From assembly GCF_001650405.1 (NCBI RefSeq), contig NZ_LWCU01000023.1:62001-126000 (forward strand): a stretch of DNA of 64,000 nt, written 5' to 3'. The first letter of the stretch is position 1. Every line of letters begins with the position of its first letter. The stretch is from Microbacterium sp. H83 (lineage in GTDB: Bacteria; Actinomycetota; Actinomycetes; Actinomycetales; Microbacteriaceae). The translations under genes were made by a program, and so were the position numbers. Below are positions 1 to 9,276 of this stretch, in pieces. The notes under the pieces are model-generated. The model saw only the letters and a program-made list of their open reading frames with translations. It was not told the DNA's origin and ran no database searches.

Positions 1-589
1 GCGCCGGGACATCCAGATCGTCTTCCAGGACCCCATGGGCGCGCTCGACCCGCGCATGACCGTCGCCGACATCATCTCGGAGCCGCTGTTCGCGATCGGC
101 ACGCCGAAGGACGAGGCGTACAGTCGCGTCGACGAGCTGATGGATCTCGTGGGCCTCAACCCCGCGCACAGCGACCGGTTCCCGCAGGCGTTCTCGGGCG
201 GACAGCGTCAGCGCATCGGGATCGCCCGCGCGCTGTCGACGAACCCGAAGATCGTGGTCCTCGACGAGCCGGTGTCGGCGCTCGACGTCTCGATCCAGGC
301 CGGCGTGATCAATCTGCTCGACGAGCTGAAGGCCAAGCTGGGGCTGTCGTACCTGTTCGTCGCGCACGATCTGTCGGTGGTGCGCCACATCGCCGACCGG
401 GTCGCCGTGATGTACCTCGGAGACTTCGTCGAGCACGGCGACGTCGACGAGGTCTTCGAGAATCCGCAGCATCCGTACACGCAGGCGCTGCTGTCGGCGA
501 TCCCGGTCCCCGACCCCGACATCGAGCGCACGAGACGGCGCGTGGTGTTCGATCCCGAGACGATGTCCACACGACCCGTCCTCGCCTGA
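1..589 (+). CDS. Oligopeptide/dipeptide ABC transporter ATP-binding protein (5' truncated by window edge)
   Basis: This is the C-terminal two thirds of a peptide-type ABC importer ATPase; the reading frame is open from base 2. The Q-loop (QIVFQDP) lies at the very edge. It is followed by the signature [14 protein letters not shown], Walker B with D-loop ([11 protein letters not shown]) and the H-loop histidine in FVAHDLSVV. The tail [12 protein letters not shown] is the oligopeptide/dipeptide-family C-terminal motif. The Walker A part lies outside the window. The family 5 binding-protein gene starting 140 bp downstream on the same strand probably belongs to the same transporter. The substrate cannot be read from sequence. 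Confidence 0.93.
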   Translation, partial: RRDIQIVFQDPMGALDPRMTVADIISEPLFAIGTPKDEAYSRVDELMDLVGLNPAHSDRFPQAFSGGQRQRIGIARALSTNPKIVVLDEPVSALDVSIQAGVINLLDELKAKLGLSYLFVAHDLSVVRHIADRVAVMYLGDFVEHGDVDEVFENPQHPYTQALLSAIPVPDPDIERTRRRVVFDPETMSTRPVLA

Positions 590-729
590 TCCCGTCCCCG
601 GATGACGGCTCCGCAGGTGCGGGTCACCGTCCGATAACGGTTAGGGAGTATTCACTGCCCGCCGGTGTGCTGGCATTCGGGCCGAACTAGTCTTCCCCTT
701 ATGAAACGCCGAAAGGCGAAAGGAGCACC

Positions 730-2445
730 ATGAAGAACAAGAAGCTGTTGGGGGCGATCGCGATCAGCGGCGCCCTCGCACTCGCCCTCGCGGGGTGCGC
801 GAGCGGTTCCGGCAACAACGGCGGCGGGGACAGCGGCGGAGAGACCGTCGAGACCAAGGCCGCCGACTACAACCCGCAGCCCCGAGAGAACCTGCAGGAG
901 GGCGGCGAGGTCAATTTCGAGATCAACGAGGTTCCGGAGCAGCTGAACGCCTTCAACAGCGACGCCAGCGCCGACACCGCACGGCTCTGGTATTACTTCA
1001 TGCCGCAGCTCCTCCTGGTCTCGCCGGAGGGCGAGATCACGAAGAACGACGCGTACCTCGACCAGTACGAGATCGGCGAGGCGGACGGCAACACCACCCT
1101 GACCTTCACGTTCACGGAGGAGGCCCACTTCAACGACGGCACCCCCATGGACTGGACCGCGATCGACGCGACGTGGAAGGCCAACCGCTCGTACGACGAG
1201 GGCTACAACCCGAACGCGACCGACGGATACAAGCAGATCACCTCGGTCGAGCAGGGCGACACCGCCAAGACGGCGATCGTCACGTTCGACGGCGTCTACG
1301 CGTGGCCGTCGATGGCGTTCCTCACCGGCGGCGTCCTGAACCCGAAGTACGCTGACGTCGAGACGTTCAACAACGGCTACATCGGAAACCTCAACGCCGA
1401 CTGGGGCGCGGGTCCGTACACGGTCGACGAGTTCGACGCGAACGCCGGCTTCGTCTCCTTCAAGCCGAACCCCGAGTGGTGGGGCAACGCTCCGCTCCTC
1501 GACAAGGTGACGTTCACGGCTCTCGAGGACGACGCCGCGATCAACGCCTTCAAGAACGGCGAGATCGACCAGGTCGAGGCCGGCAGCGAAGAGCGGCTGA
1601 AGCAGGTGGAGGACGTCGACGGCGCTGTCGTCCGTCGCGCGCAGCAGACCGCGAAGACCGTCCTGATGGTCGACGCCGACAAGCCGCAGTTCGCCGACCT
1701 CGACGCTCGCAAGGCGTTCTTCATGGGTGTCAACATCGACCAGCAGAAGCAGATCGCCTGGAACGGCCTGGGGTACGAGGAGGAGGCCGCAGGGTCGCTG
1801 AACATGTACTCGTTCCAGGACGGCTGGAAGGACGCATTCGGCGAGGCCGGACTGAAGTACGACGTCGATGCCGCCAAGAAGCTGCTCGACGACGCCGGCT
1901 GGGTCGAGGGCGAGGACGGCATCCGCGAGAAGGATGGCACCAAGTTCACGGTCGTGTACCCGATCTTCAGCAACAGCCCCGTCCAGGAGGCTCTCGCGAA
2001 GTCGCTTCAGGCGCAGCAGAAGGAGATCGGCATCGACCTGCAGATCGAGGTCCGCGCGTCGGCCGACTTCTCGGACGACTTCACCACGAAGAACTGGGAC
2101 GTCTTCGGACTCCGCTTCACCGACTCCGACCCGTTCGGACCGGCGTGGATGTGCCAGATCTACTGCTCCGACAGCGGGCTGAACCTCTCCGGCACCGGCA
2201 CCCCCGAGATCGACCAGATGGTCGCCGACGAGGTCGAGTCGCAGAAGGATGCGGACAGCTGGACCAAGGCGGCGATGGACCTCGAGCCGAAGATCATCGA
2301 GCAGACGTGGGGCGTCATCCCGCTCTACAACGGCCCCTCGATCTACGTCACGCAGGAGGGTCTCGCGAACCTCACCCCTGAGCCCTACGTCGGCCTGGAC
2401 CTCTTCGGAGTGACCCCGGTCGAGGACCTGGGCTGGGAGAAGTAA
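730..2445 (+). CDS. ABC transporter family 5 solute-binding lipoprotein
   Basis: A 571-residue extracytoplasmic binding protein for an oligopeptide/dipeptide-type importer. Residues 1-22 form a lipoprotein signal: charged start, hydrophobic run, and lipobox LAGC with the modified Cys at 23. A Gly/Ser linker follows. The body shows the family 5 (SBP_bac_5) pattern, with NDG(T)P near residue 138 and the WDVFGLRF/DPFGPAWMC region towards the C-terminus. A strong ribosome site (AAAGGAG) sits 6-7 bases before the ATG. The upstream gene encodes an ATPase of the same transporter class, and a terminator hairpin follows at once. The ligand is unknown. Confidence 0.92.
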   Translation: MKNKKLLGAIAISGALALALAGCASGSGNNGGGDSGGETVETKAADYNPQPRENLQEGGEVNFEINEVPEQLNAFNSDASADTARLWYYFMPQLLLVSPEGEITKNDAYLDQYEIGEADGNTTLTFTFTEEAHFNDGTPMDWTAIDATWKANRSYDEGYNPNATDGYKQITSVEQGDTAKTAIVTFDGVYAWPSMAFLTGGVLNPKYADVETFNNGYIGNLNADWGAGPYTVDEFDANAGFVSFKPNPEWWGNAPLLDKVTFTALEDDAAINAFKNGEIDQVEAGSEERLKQVEDVDGAVVRRAQQTAKTVLMVDADKPQFADLDARKAFFMGVNIDQQKQIAWNGLGYEEEAAGSLNMYSFQDGWKDAFGEAGLKYDVDAAKKLLDDAGWVEGEDGIREKDGTKFTVVYPIFSNSPVQEALAKSLQAQQKEIGIDLQIEVRASADFSDDFTTKNWDVFGLRFTDSDPFGPAWMCQIYCSDSGLNLSGTGTPEIDQMVADEVESQKDADSWTKAAMDLEPKIIEQTWGVIPLYNGPSIYVTQEGLANLTPEPYVGLDLFGVTPVEDLGWEK

Positions 2446-2467
2446 GCACAGGACACCCCGGTGTCCG

Positions 2468-2500
2468 GGCGGGGTCGGTGGTTCGTCCACCGGCCCCGCC
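2468..2500 (+). terminator. Rho-independent terminator after the solute-binding protein gene
   Basis: A 14-bp stem (GGCGGGGTCGGTGG with CCACCGGCCCCGCC, one G-U pair) encloses the loop TTCGT and is followed by TTCTCT. It begins 23 bases after the binding-protein stop. It shows that the open frame upstream of the next gene's GTG is not coding. Confidence 0.75.
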
Positions 2501-2517
2501 TTCTCTATGCTGAACGC

Positions 2518-3282
2518 GTGACCGTCCAGATCGTGCTCGTGCACGGCATCCGCACCTCGGCGACGATGTGGCGCTCGCAGCTCGCGTATCTCGAGGCGCA
2601 CGGCATCCCCGCGACGGCCGTCGACCTGCCCGGCCACGGGTCCCGCATGGCGGAGGACTTCTCGCTGCACGAGGCGCTGCACACGATCGACGCGGCCGTG
2701 CGGTCCGCAGCGACGAGAGGGCCGGTCCTCCTCGTCGGTCACTCGATGGGCGGACTCCTCTCGCTGGCCTACACCGGCGGTCCGCAGAGGCCCCCGGTCG
2801 ATGCGCTGATCGCGGCCTCCTGCACCTCGCTCCCTCAGGGGACGGGGCTGGCGGCGTACCGCATGATCGCCCGCGCCGTCGATCGCCTGCCCGACCGGGG
2901 CATGTGGCTGACGAAGCGGATCCTCGCGGCGACGATCCCGATCGAGACGCGGTCGGACTTCTCCGCGGGCGGCTACGCCCTGGACACGCAGGACACGGCG
3001 CTGCGCGCACTGTCGGCGCTGGACCTCGCCACCGCGGTCGCCCGGATCGACATCCCGCTCTGGTTCGTCAACGGCCAGTACGACCAGCTGCGCCTGACGG
3101 AGTCGCTGTTCCAGCGCCTCGCGCCGCACGCGGAGCTCATCGTGGTCCCGCGCACGACGCATCTCGTCACCGCGATGCGACCGGACGTCTTCAACGCGGT
3201 GCTGCGGCTCGGGATCGCCACGGTCGACGCGGCCGCGGCGTCCGACCCCCCGACGACGCGGATGGACGCGCGCGAGCCGTGA
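2518..3282 (+). CDS. Alpha/beta-hydrolase
   Basis: A 254-residue alpha/beta-hydrolase fold enzyme of unknown substrate. The oxyanion motif HG appears in VLVHGIRTS near residue 10. The nucleophile elbow is GHSMGG (Ser near residue 77), the acid is probably the Asp in NGQYDQLR, and the catalytic His lies in TTHLV near residue 215. There is no signal peptide, so it is cytoplasmic. I chose the GTG at 2518 because the frame upstream runs through the terminator of the preceding gene. Its last 92 bases overlap the 3' end of the convergent MFS gene. Confidence 0.85.
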   Translation: MTVQIVLVHGIRTSATMWRSQLAYLEAHGIPATAVDLPGHGSRMAEDFSLHEALHTIDAAVRSAATRGPVLLVGHSMGGLLSLAYTGGPQRPPVDALIAASCTSLPQGTGLAAYRMIARAVDRLPDRGMWLTKRILAATIPIETRSDFSAGGYALDTQDTALRALSALDLATAVARIDIPLWFVNGQYDQLRLTESLFQRLAPHAELIVVPRTTHLVTAMRPDVFNAVLRLGIATVDAAAASDPPTTRMDAREP

Positions 3283-4492
3283 GCGCTCCCCCTGCCAGCG
3301 AGAATGCGGCAGCGGCGACGAAGACGAGCCAGAACCCGCCGACGAGGGCCACCAGTCCTGCACCGAGGACCGGGCCGACGAGCTGACCGAGGGCTGCGGT
3401 CACCGTGACGACGCCGAGGTCCCGTGCGTGATCGCGTTCATCCGGCAGCAGGTCGGCGGCGAACGCGAGGCCGACGGTCGAGAACGCCCCGTATCCGACC
3501 CCCATCAGCGCGGCGGCGATCATCGTCGCCTCGAAGGTGGGCACCACGGCGATCACGATGCCGGAGGTCGCCTGGACGAGCGTCGCGAGCACGGTGAGCG
3601 TCCGCCGATCGCCCGAGCGGTCGGAGAGGATGCCGGTCAGCACCGACGCGATCACCACGAAGACCGTGTACATCACGACGAGCAGCAGCAGATTGTCCTG
3701 CGCCTCCGTCGATCCCTGCCCGAGTCCGTGCAGCAGGAAGAACAGGAAGAGGGAGGTGCCCAGGGCGTTTCCGATGTTCGTCACGAGGCGCCCCGACAGC
3801 ATCCAGGCGAAGTCCCGGTCGCGAAGCGAGGAGAGCGGACGCCGCGCGCTCCGCTCCTTCCGGTGCGGAGCCTCGGCCAGTGCGTCGGGGAGCAGCAGCG
3901 CGCTGAGCGTGCCGATCACCGCCATCAGCGCTGCGAGCACGAGGTAGCCGTCGCGGATGCCCAGGCCGAGGAGCACCACCAGACCGACGCCGAGCACCAC
4001 CCCCACCGCCTGACTCGATCCGACGGCAGCCGACGCCGCTCCGCGCTGCGACGATGCGAGCTGATCGGCGATGAGCGCGCTGAACGCCGCGGAGGAGACC
4101 GCGACGCCGACCGTCACCCCCACCCACGCGGCTCCCACGGCCCACGGGCCGTCTGCGAATCCCGTCAGGATGAGGCACAGTGCCGTGAGCCAGGTGCCTG
4201 CCAGAGCCCAGGGGCGTCGACGGCGGCGTCCCGTCCGGGCCCGATCGGAGAGCGCCCCGGCGAGCGGCCCGGCCACCACTCCGGCGAGGCCGCCGACGCC
4301 GAGCACGAGTCCGGACGACACGACGCCGCTGATCCAGTCCCCCTCCGACGTGTCCAGCTGCAGCGGCAGCAGCAGCTGGACCGGCGTGAGCTGCACCGTC
4401 CAGATCGCGAGCCAGGCGAGGGTGAACAGCGTCATCCAGCGGGCGCCGACCCGGTGCGGCACGGCGGCGGGAGGCAGGGGCTCCGTGGACAT
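3191..4492 (-). CDS. MFS transporter
   Basis: A 433-residue major facilitator superfamily permease with about twelve hydrophobic segments. The motif-A-like loop GPLAGALSDRARTGRRRRRPW follows TM2-3 and is repeated in the second half as TGILSDRSGDRRT. This points to a proton-coupled efflux or sugar-type carrier, but the substrate is not evident. The start is set at the ATG of MSTEPLPP, because the longer frame upstream reads through the intergenic region and beneath rpsT. The C-terminal 92 bases overlap the convergent hydrolase gene. The C-terminal end is Arg/Pro-rich and may be non-conserved. Confidence 0.88.
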   Translation of the reverse strand: MSTEPLPPAAVPHRVGARWMTLFTLAWLAIWTVQLTPVQLLLPLQLDTSEGDWISGVVSSGLVLGVGGLAGVVAGPLAGALSDRARTGRRRRRPWALAGTWLTALCLILTGFADGPWAVGAAWVGVTVGVAVSSAAFSALIADQLASSQRGAASAAVGSSQAVGVVLGVGLVVLLGLGIRDGYLVLAALMAVIGTLSALLLPDALAEAPHRKERSARRPLSSLRDRDFAWMLSGRLVTNIGNALGTSLFLFFLLHGLGQGSTEAQDNLLLLVVMYTVFVVIASVLTGILSDRSGDRRTLTVLATLVQATSGIVIAVVPTFEATMIAAALMGVGYGAFSTVGLAFAADLLPDERDHARDLGVVTVTAALGQLVGPVLGAGLVALVGGFWLVFVAAAAFSLAGGALTARARPSASSGGRTPRPRRPWRSRAAAPR

Positions 4493-4777
4493 AGCGCTCC
4501 TCGACGTCGTTGTCCGAGACGTGTCGGGCGATGGTGAGCGCCCCGTCACTGCTGATTGTGCACCCGGTGCGCACTCCCCCGCGACCGTTCGCGTGCTCGC
4601 GTCTCCGCCGCGTCGGGATCCCGCGGCGACGCACAGGCATCGTTTAGGGTGAATCGGCCGACTGCTGGTAGTGTTGTCTCTTGGCTTGCGTGTGGGTTCT
4701 TCCCTCACGACCGCCGTGCGGAAGCCCTCTTCTTCTGCCGGCATTCCGAATAACTCCTGTACAGAAAGCGTCCACAC

Positions 4778-5038
4778 GTGGCAAACATCAAGTCGCAGAT
4801 CAAGCGCAACAAGACCAACGACAAGGCGCACGAGCGCAACAAGGCTGTGAAGAGCGAGCTCAAGACGCACGTCCGCGCCGCCCGCGCCGCCGTCACCTCG
4901 GGTGACAAGGCCGCTGCCGAGGCCGCCCTCAAGACCGCCTCCCGCAAGCTCGACAAGGCCGTCAGCAAGGGTGTCATCCACCAGAACCAGGCCGCGAACC
5001 GCAAGTCGGCCATCGCGAAGCAGGTCGCCGCTCTCTGA
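4778..5038 (+). CDS. rpsT: 30S ribosomal protein S20
   Basis: An 86-residue, very basic, helical protein starting [15 protein letters not shown], the canonical S20 N-terminus. It is full length for the family. S20 is a primary binder of 16S rRNA in the 30S body. The 285-bp gap to the divergent MFS gene must hold its promoter and leader; no consensus -35/-10 pair stands out there. The gene ends in a terminator and faces holA, the common actinobacterial neighbourhood comEA-comEC-holA-rpsT. Confidence 0.98.
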   Translation: MANIKSQIKRNKTNDKAHERNKAVKSELKTHVRAARAAVTSGDKAAAEAALKTASRKLDKAVSKGVIHQNQAANRKSAIAKQVAAL

Positions 5039-5056
5039 GCCGAACCGCCGAGTGTG

Positions 5057-5089
5057 AAGAGCCCGTCCCGTTCGCGGGGCGGGCTCTTT
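5057..5089 (+). terminator. Terminator after rpsT
   Basis: The inverted repeat AAGAGCCCGTCCC / GGGGCGGGCTCTT (one mismatch, short loop) is followed by TTCG. It starts about 18 bases after the rpsT stop and may also serve holA coming from the other side. Confidence 0.7.
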
Positions 5090-5147
5090 CGTGTGCCGTT
5101 CGCCCCAGCATCGCAGGGCGATCCGCATCGGCGGCGGCGGCCGATCG

Positions 5148-6185
5148 CTATTCGCCGAACGGCTGCCGCGTCGCGATGACGGTGAGCATGCGCTCGAGGG
5201 CGAAGATCGGGTCGCGCGCGGCCCCCTTGACCTCGGCGTCGGCCCGAGCCGTCGCCTGGATCGCCATGCCGAGCGACCGCTCGTTCCAGCCAGCCAGGTC
5301 GCGACGTGCACGATCGACCTGCCAGTCCTTCATGCCCAGTCGCTGCGCCAGCTGTCGGCTCGGCTCCCGTGTGCCCGCCACGCGAGCCATCGTGCGCAGC
5401 TTCATGGCGAACGCCGCGACCAGGGGCACGGGATCCGCGCCAGAGGCGAGGGCGTGTCGGAGCGCGATCAGCGCCTCGCCGTAGCGACCGGCGATCGCGG
5501 TGTCGGCGACGACGAAGGCCGACACCTCGACGCGGCCGCCGTAGTACTTCGTGATGACGTCTTCGGTGACGTCGCCCTCGACGTCGCCGATCAGCTGCTG
5601 GCACGCGGCCGCGAGCTCGGTGAGGTCGTCGGCGAAGGCCGAGACGAGCGCCCGGAGTGCGGGGGGCGCGATGCGCTTCTTCGCCGCCGCGAACTCCCCC
5701 GCGGCGAAGTCCACCCGGTCGCTGTCGCGCTTGATCGCCGGGCACGGGATCTCGATGCCGTCGCCGGTGCCCGCACGGATCGCGTCGAGCAGCTTCTTCC
5801 CCCGCACGCTCGCGCCCGAGTGGCGGAGGATGACCGTGGCGCCCTCCTGCGGATGCGCGAGGTAGGACACCGCCTCCTGGAGGAAGGCGTCGGAGCACTT
5901 CTCGACGCCGGACACCCGCACGAGTCTCGGCTCGCCGAACAGCGAGGGCGATGTGAGGGACAGCAGCGTGCCGGGGGCGTAGTCGTCGGCACGGACGTCG
6001 CTGACCTCGAGCGCCGCATCCTCGGCACGCAGGTAATCCCGCACCCCGGCGATCGCACGCTCGGCGCACACCTCTTCGGGACCGAAGACGAGGACCACGG
6101 GCGCGGGGCGCGGGGCGCGCCAGGACACCTGAGGGATCTTGGCCGCTGCGGCACCGCCACGAGAGGGTGTACGCGAAGCTGCCAT
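5148..6185 (-). CDS. holA: DNA polymerase III subunit delta
   Basis: A 345-residue delta subunit of the clamp loader, which opens the beta clamp and works with gamma/tau and delta'. The core begins VVLVFGPEEVCAERAI, an N-terminal AAA+-like fold without a functional P-loop, as usual for HolA. It continues through the lid and the helical collar (VPLVAAFAMKLRTMARVAG). The N-terminal 25 residues are basic and Ala/Pro-rich. Length and position next to comEC and rpsT fit the conserved actinobacterial order. Confidence 0.95.
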   Translation of the reverse strand: MAASRTPSRGGAAAAKIPQVSWRAPRPAPVVLVFGPEEVCAERAIAGVRDYLRAEDAALEVSDVRADDYAPGTLLSLTSPSLFGEPRLVRVSGVEKCSDAFLQEAVSYLAHPQEGATVILRHSGASVRGKKLLDAIRAGTGDGIEIPCPAIKRDSDRVDFAAGEFAAAKKRIAPPALRALVSAFADDLTELAAACQQLIGDVEGDVTEDVITKYYGGRVEVSAFVVADTAIAGRYGEALIALRHALASGADPVPLVAAFAMKLRTMARVAGTREPSRQLAQRLGMKDWQVDRARRDLAGWNERSLGMAIQATARADAEVKGAARDPIFALERMLTVIATRQPFGE

Positions 6186-6280
6186 GCCCCCAGCCTACCC
6201 GGGGCGGGCGACACTCCTCCGGGCGACCGGTGGGATCCGACACGAGACGACGGCAGGCTCGCCACGGCGCTCTCGCATCC

Positions 6281-8575
6281 TCATTCTTCGGTCCAGACCG
6301 CGAGCTCTCCGTCGCGGAGGCCGACCAGGATGCGTCCCTGCCTATCCGTGCGCAGGACGAGCGCCCCGAGGGCCTCCAGCGTGTCGAGGGTCTCGGCGCG
6401 CGGATGCCCGTAGTCGTTGTCCTCGCCGACGCTGATGAGGCCGACCGTCGGTCGCAGAGCCTCGTACAGGCCCGCTTCCTGGTCGGCGCTCCCGTGATGC
6501 GCGACCTTCACCACGGCGAACGGTCCCTCGACATGCGCGGTCCGCTGCAGCGCCCGCTGCGCCTCGGCGGAGAGGTCGCCGAGATACAGCGACCGGGGCA
6601 CACCCCCTCCCTCGATCTCGAGCACGAGGCTCGCATCGTTGCCGGCCGAGAAAGCCGAGGACGAGCGCGACGGCCAGATCACCCGCCAGGATGCGGCGCC
6701 GAGTGCGCCCTCGAGTCCTGCCACCCCCGCCCCCACCTCCGCTCCGCTCCGCCGGAGCGCGTCGAGGGTGCGCTCATCCGCAGGGCTCGTGGGCGGCGCA
6801 TGGAGCACACGATCGACGCGGCCGACCACGGCGTCCACTCCGCCGACGTGATCGAGGTCGAAGTGGGTGAGCACCAGCACGTCGATCCGCTCGACCCCGA
6901 GACCGCGCAGACAGTCCGCCAGAGGCCCCGGCTCCGGACCGGTATCGATCAGAACGACCTCGCCCTGCGATCTCACGAGGACCGCGTCGCCCTGACCGAC
7001 GTCGCAGGCGGCGATCGACCATCCGTCCGGACTGGTCGCTGCGGCGAGCGGTCCGCTCGTCAGAAGGTGGGCACCGGCGAGGGCGACGGCGACGGAGAGG
7101 ACGGACACCGCCGCGGCGCGCAAGAGCCTGCGGCCTCGTGCGGCGGTATCGGCGCGCGGGACGAGGACCATGCCGAGAGCGCCGCTCACCAGAGCGACGA
7201 CCACTGCGGTCGCGATCCCCGGCACCACGGCGATCTGCGCCAGCGGCATGCCGGCGCTCACCTCGGCGGTCGCGGCGATCCAGGACGCCGGGAGCCACGC
7301 CGAGGCGGCGAGCAGGTCGGCGAGCACGGGGACGGGGGCTGTCAGACACGCGAGGAGGCCTAGGACCGTGGCGATCGGAGCGGCCGGAGCGGCGAGCAGA
7401 TTCGCCGCGAGCCCCACGAGGGACTGCTGCTCGGCGAACAGCGCGATGATCGGGCCGCAGACGAGCTGCGCCGCCGTGGGCACCGCGATCGCGACCGCCA
7501 GCGCCCTCGGCATCCAGCGCTCGAGCCCTTTCGCGACGGACGGCGCCAGGAGGATGAGCGCACCCGAGGCGGCGACCGAGAGGGCGAACCCCGGGGTCGA
7601 TGCCAGCCACGGATCGGAGACGAGGATCCCCGTGGCGCTCAGAGCGAGCATGCCCGCCCCCGCGCTCGGGCGCCCCAGGAGGATCGACAGCATCGCGACA
7701 CCCGCCATCACCGCCGCCCTGATCACGCTCGGCTCGGGAGTCACGAGGACGACGAAGCCCGCCAGTGCGATGGCGGCGGCGATCACGCGCACCGCCCGGC
7801 CCGCCCCGCACAGCGCTGCGAGGCCGAAGACCGCTCCGACGACCAGCGCGCAGTTCGCCCCGCTGACCGCCGTGAGATGGCTGAGGCCGCTCACGCGCAT
7901 CGCGGCGCTCAGCTCGGTCGAGACCGCTCGGGTGTCGCCGACCGCGAGTCCGGGGAGGAGTCCCGCCCCCGGTTCGGGCAGCCGCTGGGCGCGCTCGACG
8001 AACAGCCCGCGCAGGCCCGCTGCCACGGCGAACACGCCCTGCGCGGGCCTGTCGACCTCGGCCGAGCTCGCGAACACGACCAGAGCCGCCCTCTCCCCCG
8101 CATCCGTCGCGGCAGCCTCGCCCGTGACTCGGACGGTCGCGCCGAGATCGAAGCCGTCGGCGGGCTCCACGCCGATCCGCACGGGAGTCGACACCGGCCG
8201 CAGGGAGCCCGGCGACCCCAGCGCGGTCAGCTGCACCTCCACCCACAGCCGGCCGTCACGGCCTGTCGACGCCGAGGACGTGATCTCGCCGGTCGCCTCC
8301 ACCACCCGGCCGTCCCACGACGATGCGCCCTCGCGGTCAGGAAGCGCCCACAGGACGATGGCCGCCGACGATGCCGCAGCCGCGAGCATCACCGCCAGGA
8401 CTCCGAGCCACGGCACCGCACGGTCGGACCTCCGGTGCATGACGCCCACCGCGGCGGCCGCCCCGACCACGCCCGCGAGCGCGCACCAGCCGGCCGACGA
8501 CGGCACGAAGACGCAGATCAGCGCGACGCCCCACACTCCCGCGGCGACCGGGAGCAGCCGGACATCGCGCCTCAC
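6281..8575 (-). CDS. comEC: ComEC/Rec2-type DNA uptake channel protein
   Basis: A 764-residue membrane protein with three parts. The N-terminal part has membrane segments and a DUF4131-type soluble domain. The central competence domain is a multi-helix block beginning near SHLTAVSGANCALVVG. The C-terminal metallo-beta-lactamase-like domain carries LTHFDLDHVGGVD near residue 570 and VKVAHHGSADQEAG near 690. It is predicted to pass single-stranded DNA through the membrane. Its start overlaps the comEA stop by 4 bases (ATGA), so the two are translationally coupled. Natural transformation is not proven by this pair alone. Confidence 0.93.
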   Translation of the reverse strand: MRRDVRLLPVAAGVWGVALICVFVPSSAGWCALAGVVGAAAAVGVMHRRSDRAVPWLGVLAVMLAAAASSAAIVLWALPDREGASSWDGRVVEATGEITSSASTGRDGRLWVEVQLTALGSPGSLRPVSTPVRIGVEPADGFDLGATVRVTGEAAATDAGERAALVVFASSAEVDRPAQGVFAVAAGLRGLFVERAQRLPEPGAGLLPGLAVGDTRAVSTELSAAMRVSGLSHLTAVSGANCALVVGAVFGLAALCGAGRAVRVIAAAIALAGFVVLVTPEPSVIRAAVMAGVAMLSILLGRPSAGAGMLALSATGILVSDPWLASTPGFALSVAASGALILLAPSVAKGLERWMPRALAVAIAVPTAAQLVCGPIIALFAEQQSLVGLAANLLAAPAAPIATVLGLLACLTAPVPVLADLLAASAWLPASWIAATAEVSAGMPLAQIAVVPGIATAVVVALVSGALGMVLVPRADTAARGRRLLRAAAVSVLSVAVALAGAHLLTSGPLAAATSPDGWSIAACDVGQGDAVLVRSQGEVVLIDTGPEPGPLADCLRGLGVERIDVLVLTHFDLDHVGGVDAVVGRVDRVLHAPPTSPADERTLDALRRSGAEVGAGVAGLEGALGAASWRVIWPSRSSSAFSAGNDASLVLEIEGGGVPRSLYLGDLSAEAQRALQRTAHVEGPFAVVKVAHHGSADQEAGLYEALRPTVGLISVGEDNDYGHPRAETLDTLEALGALVLRTDRQGRILVGLRDGELAVWTEE

Positions 8576-9183
8576 ACGCGCACCGCGTCACGGATGCCCT
8601 CGAGCAACTTCTCGCCGATGCCCGGCACCGCCAGGAGGTCGTCGATGGACCGGAACCGCCCGTTCTCGTCCCGCCACGCGATGATGCGCTCCGCCAGCGC
8701 CGGCCCTATCCGCGGGAGGGTCTCGAGCGCAGCCTGATCGGCCGAGTTGAGGTCGACCAGGTCGTCGCCGGAGGCGCCGGCGGACGGCGTGGTCGACGCG
8801 CCGAGTGCCGGGACGAGGATCTGCTCGCCGTCGGCGAGCACGCGGGCGAGATTGATCGCGGTCAGGTCGGCCGCATCGGTCGTCCCTCCGGCCGCCGCGA
8901 TCGCGTCGACCAGCCGCGCATCGAGGTCGAGCACGTAGAGCCCCGGATGCTCGACCTCTCCGAGGACGTGCACGTATATCTCGCCCGACGAGGATCCGGG
9001 GTCACCGCCGTCGCCGGCGTCGGCGGCTCCGGCGGGAAGGGACACGGACTCCGTGGGTGCACTCTGGCCGCGGAGGATCCCCAGGCCGACCGCGACGGAG
9101 AGCACGACCAGCCCCAACACGATCGCCGCGCCGACGCTCAGCCGCAGTCGACGCGGCGCAGGGAGTGGCGTCGGATCGGGCAT
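8572..9183 (-). CDS. comEA: ComEA-type helix-hairpin-helix DNA-binding protein
   Basis: A 203-residue, single-pass membrane protein. A TM helix (IVLGLVVLSVAVGLGIL) is followed by a SLBB-type segment (GEIYVHVLGEVEHPGLY) and two C-terminal helix-hairpin-helix motifs (VDLNSADQAALETLPRIGP and IDDLLAVPGIGEKLLEGIRD). ComEA proteins bind incoming double-stranded DNA at the cell surface. I chose the ATG of MPDPTPLP; another in-frame ATG at 9225 would add 14 residues and no clear ribosome site separates them. It overlaps comEC. Confidence 0.92.
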   Translation of the reverse strand: MPDPTPLPAPRRLRLSVGAAIVLGLVVLSVAVGLGILRGQSAPTESVSLPAGAADAGDGGDPGSSSGEIYVHVLGEVEHPGLYVLDLDARLVDAIAAAGGTTDAADLTAINLARVLADGEQILVPALGASTTPSAGASGDDLVDLNSADQAALETLPRIGPALAERIIAWRDENGRFRSIDDLLAVPGIGEKLLEGIRDAVRV

Positions 9184-9276
9184 CCCGCCACCGTACGGGC
9201 GCCGACCGACGGACGGCCGACGCATCCCCGCGTCGCGTGAGCAGAACCCCGCGCGACGCGGGATGTGGAGGGCGGG

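Noticed and set aside
652..3363. A 903-residue minus-strand open frame opposite the solute-binding protein and hydrolase genes.
   Set aside because: Arg/Glu/Val-rich composition typical of antisense to G+C-rich coding DNA; the plus-strand genes have signal peptide, motifs and ribosome sites.
4493..4777. Intergenic region before rpsT examined for a regulatory RNA or small gene.
   Set aside because: Neither a conserved S20 leader nor a consensus promoter pair could be supported; TTTAGG and TAGTGT are 20 bases apart, too far.
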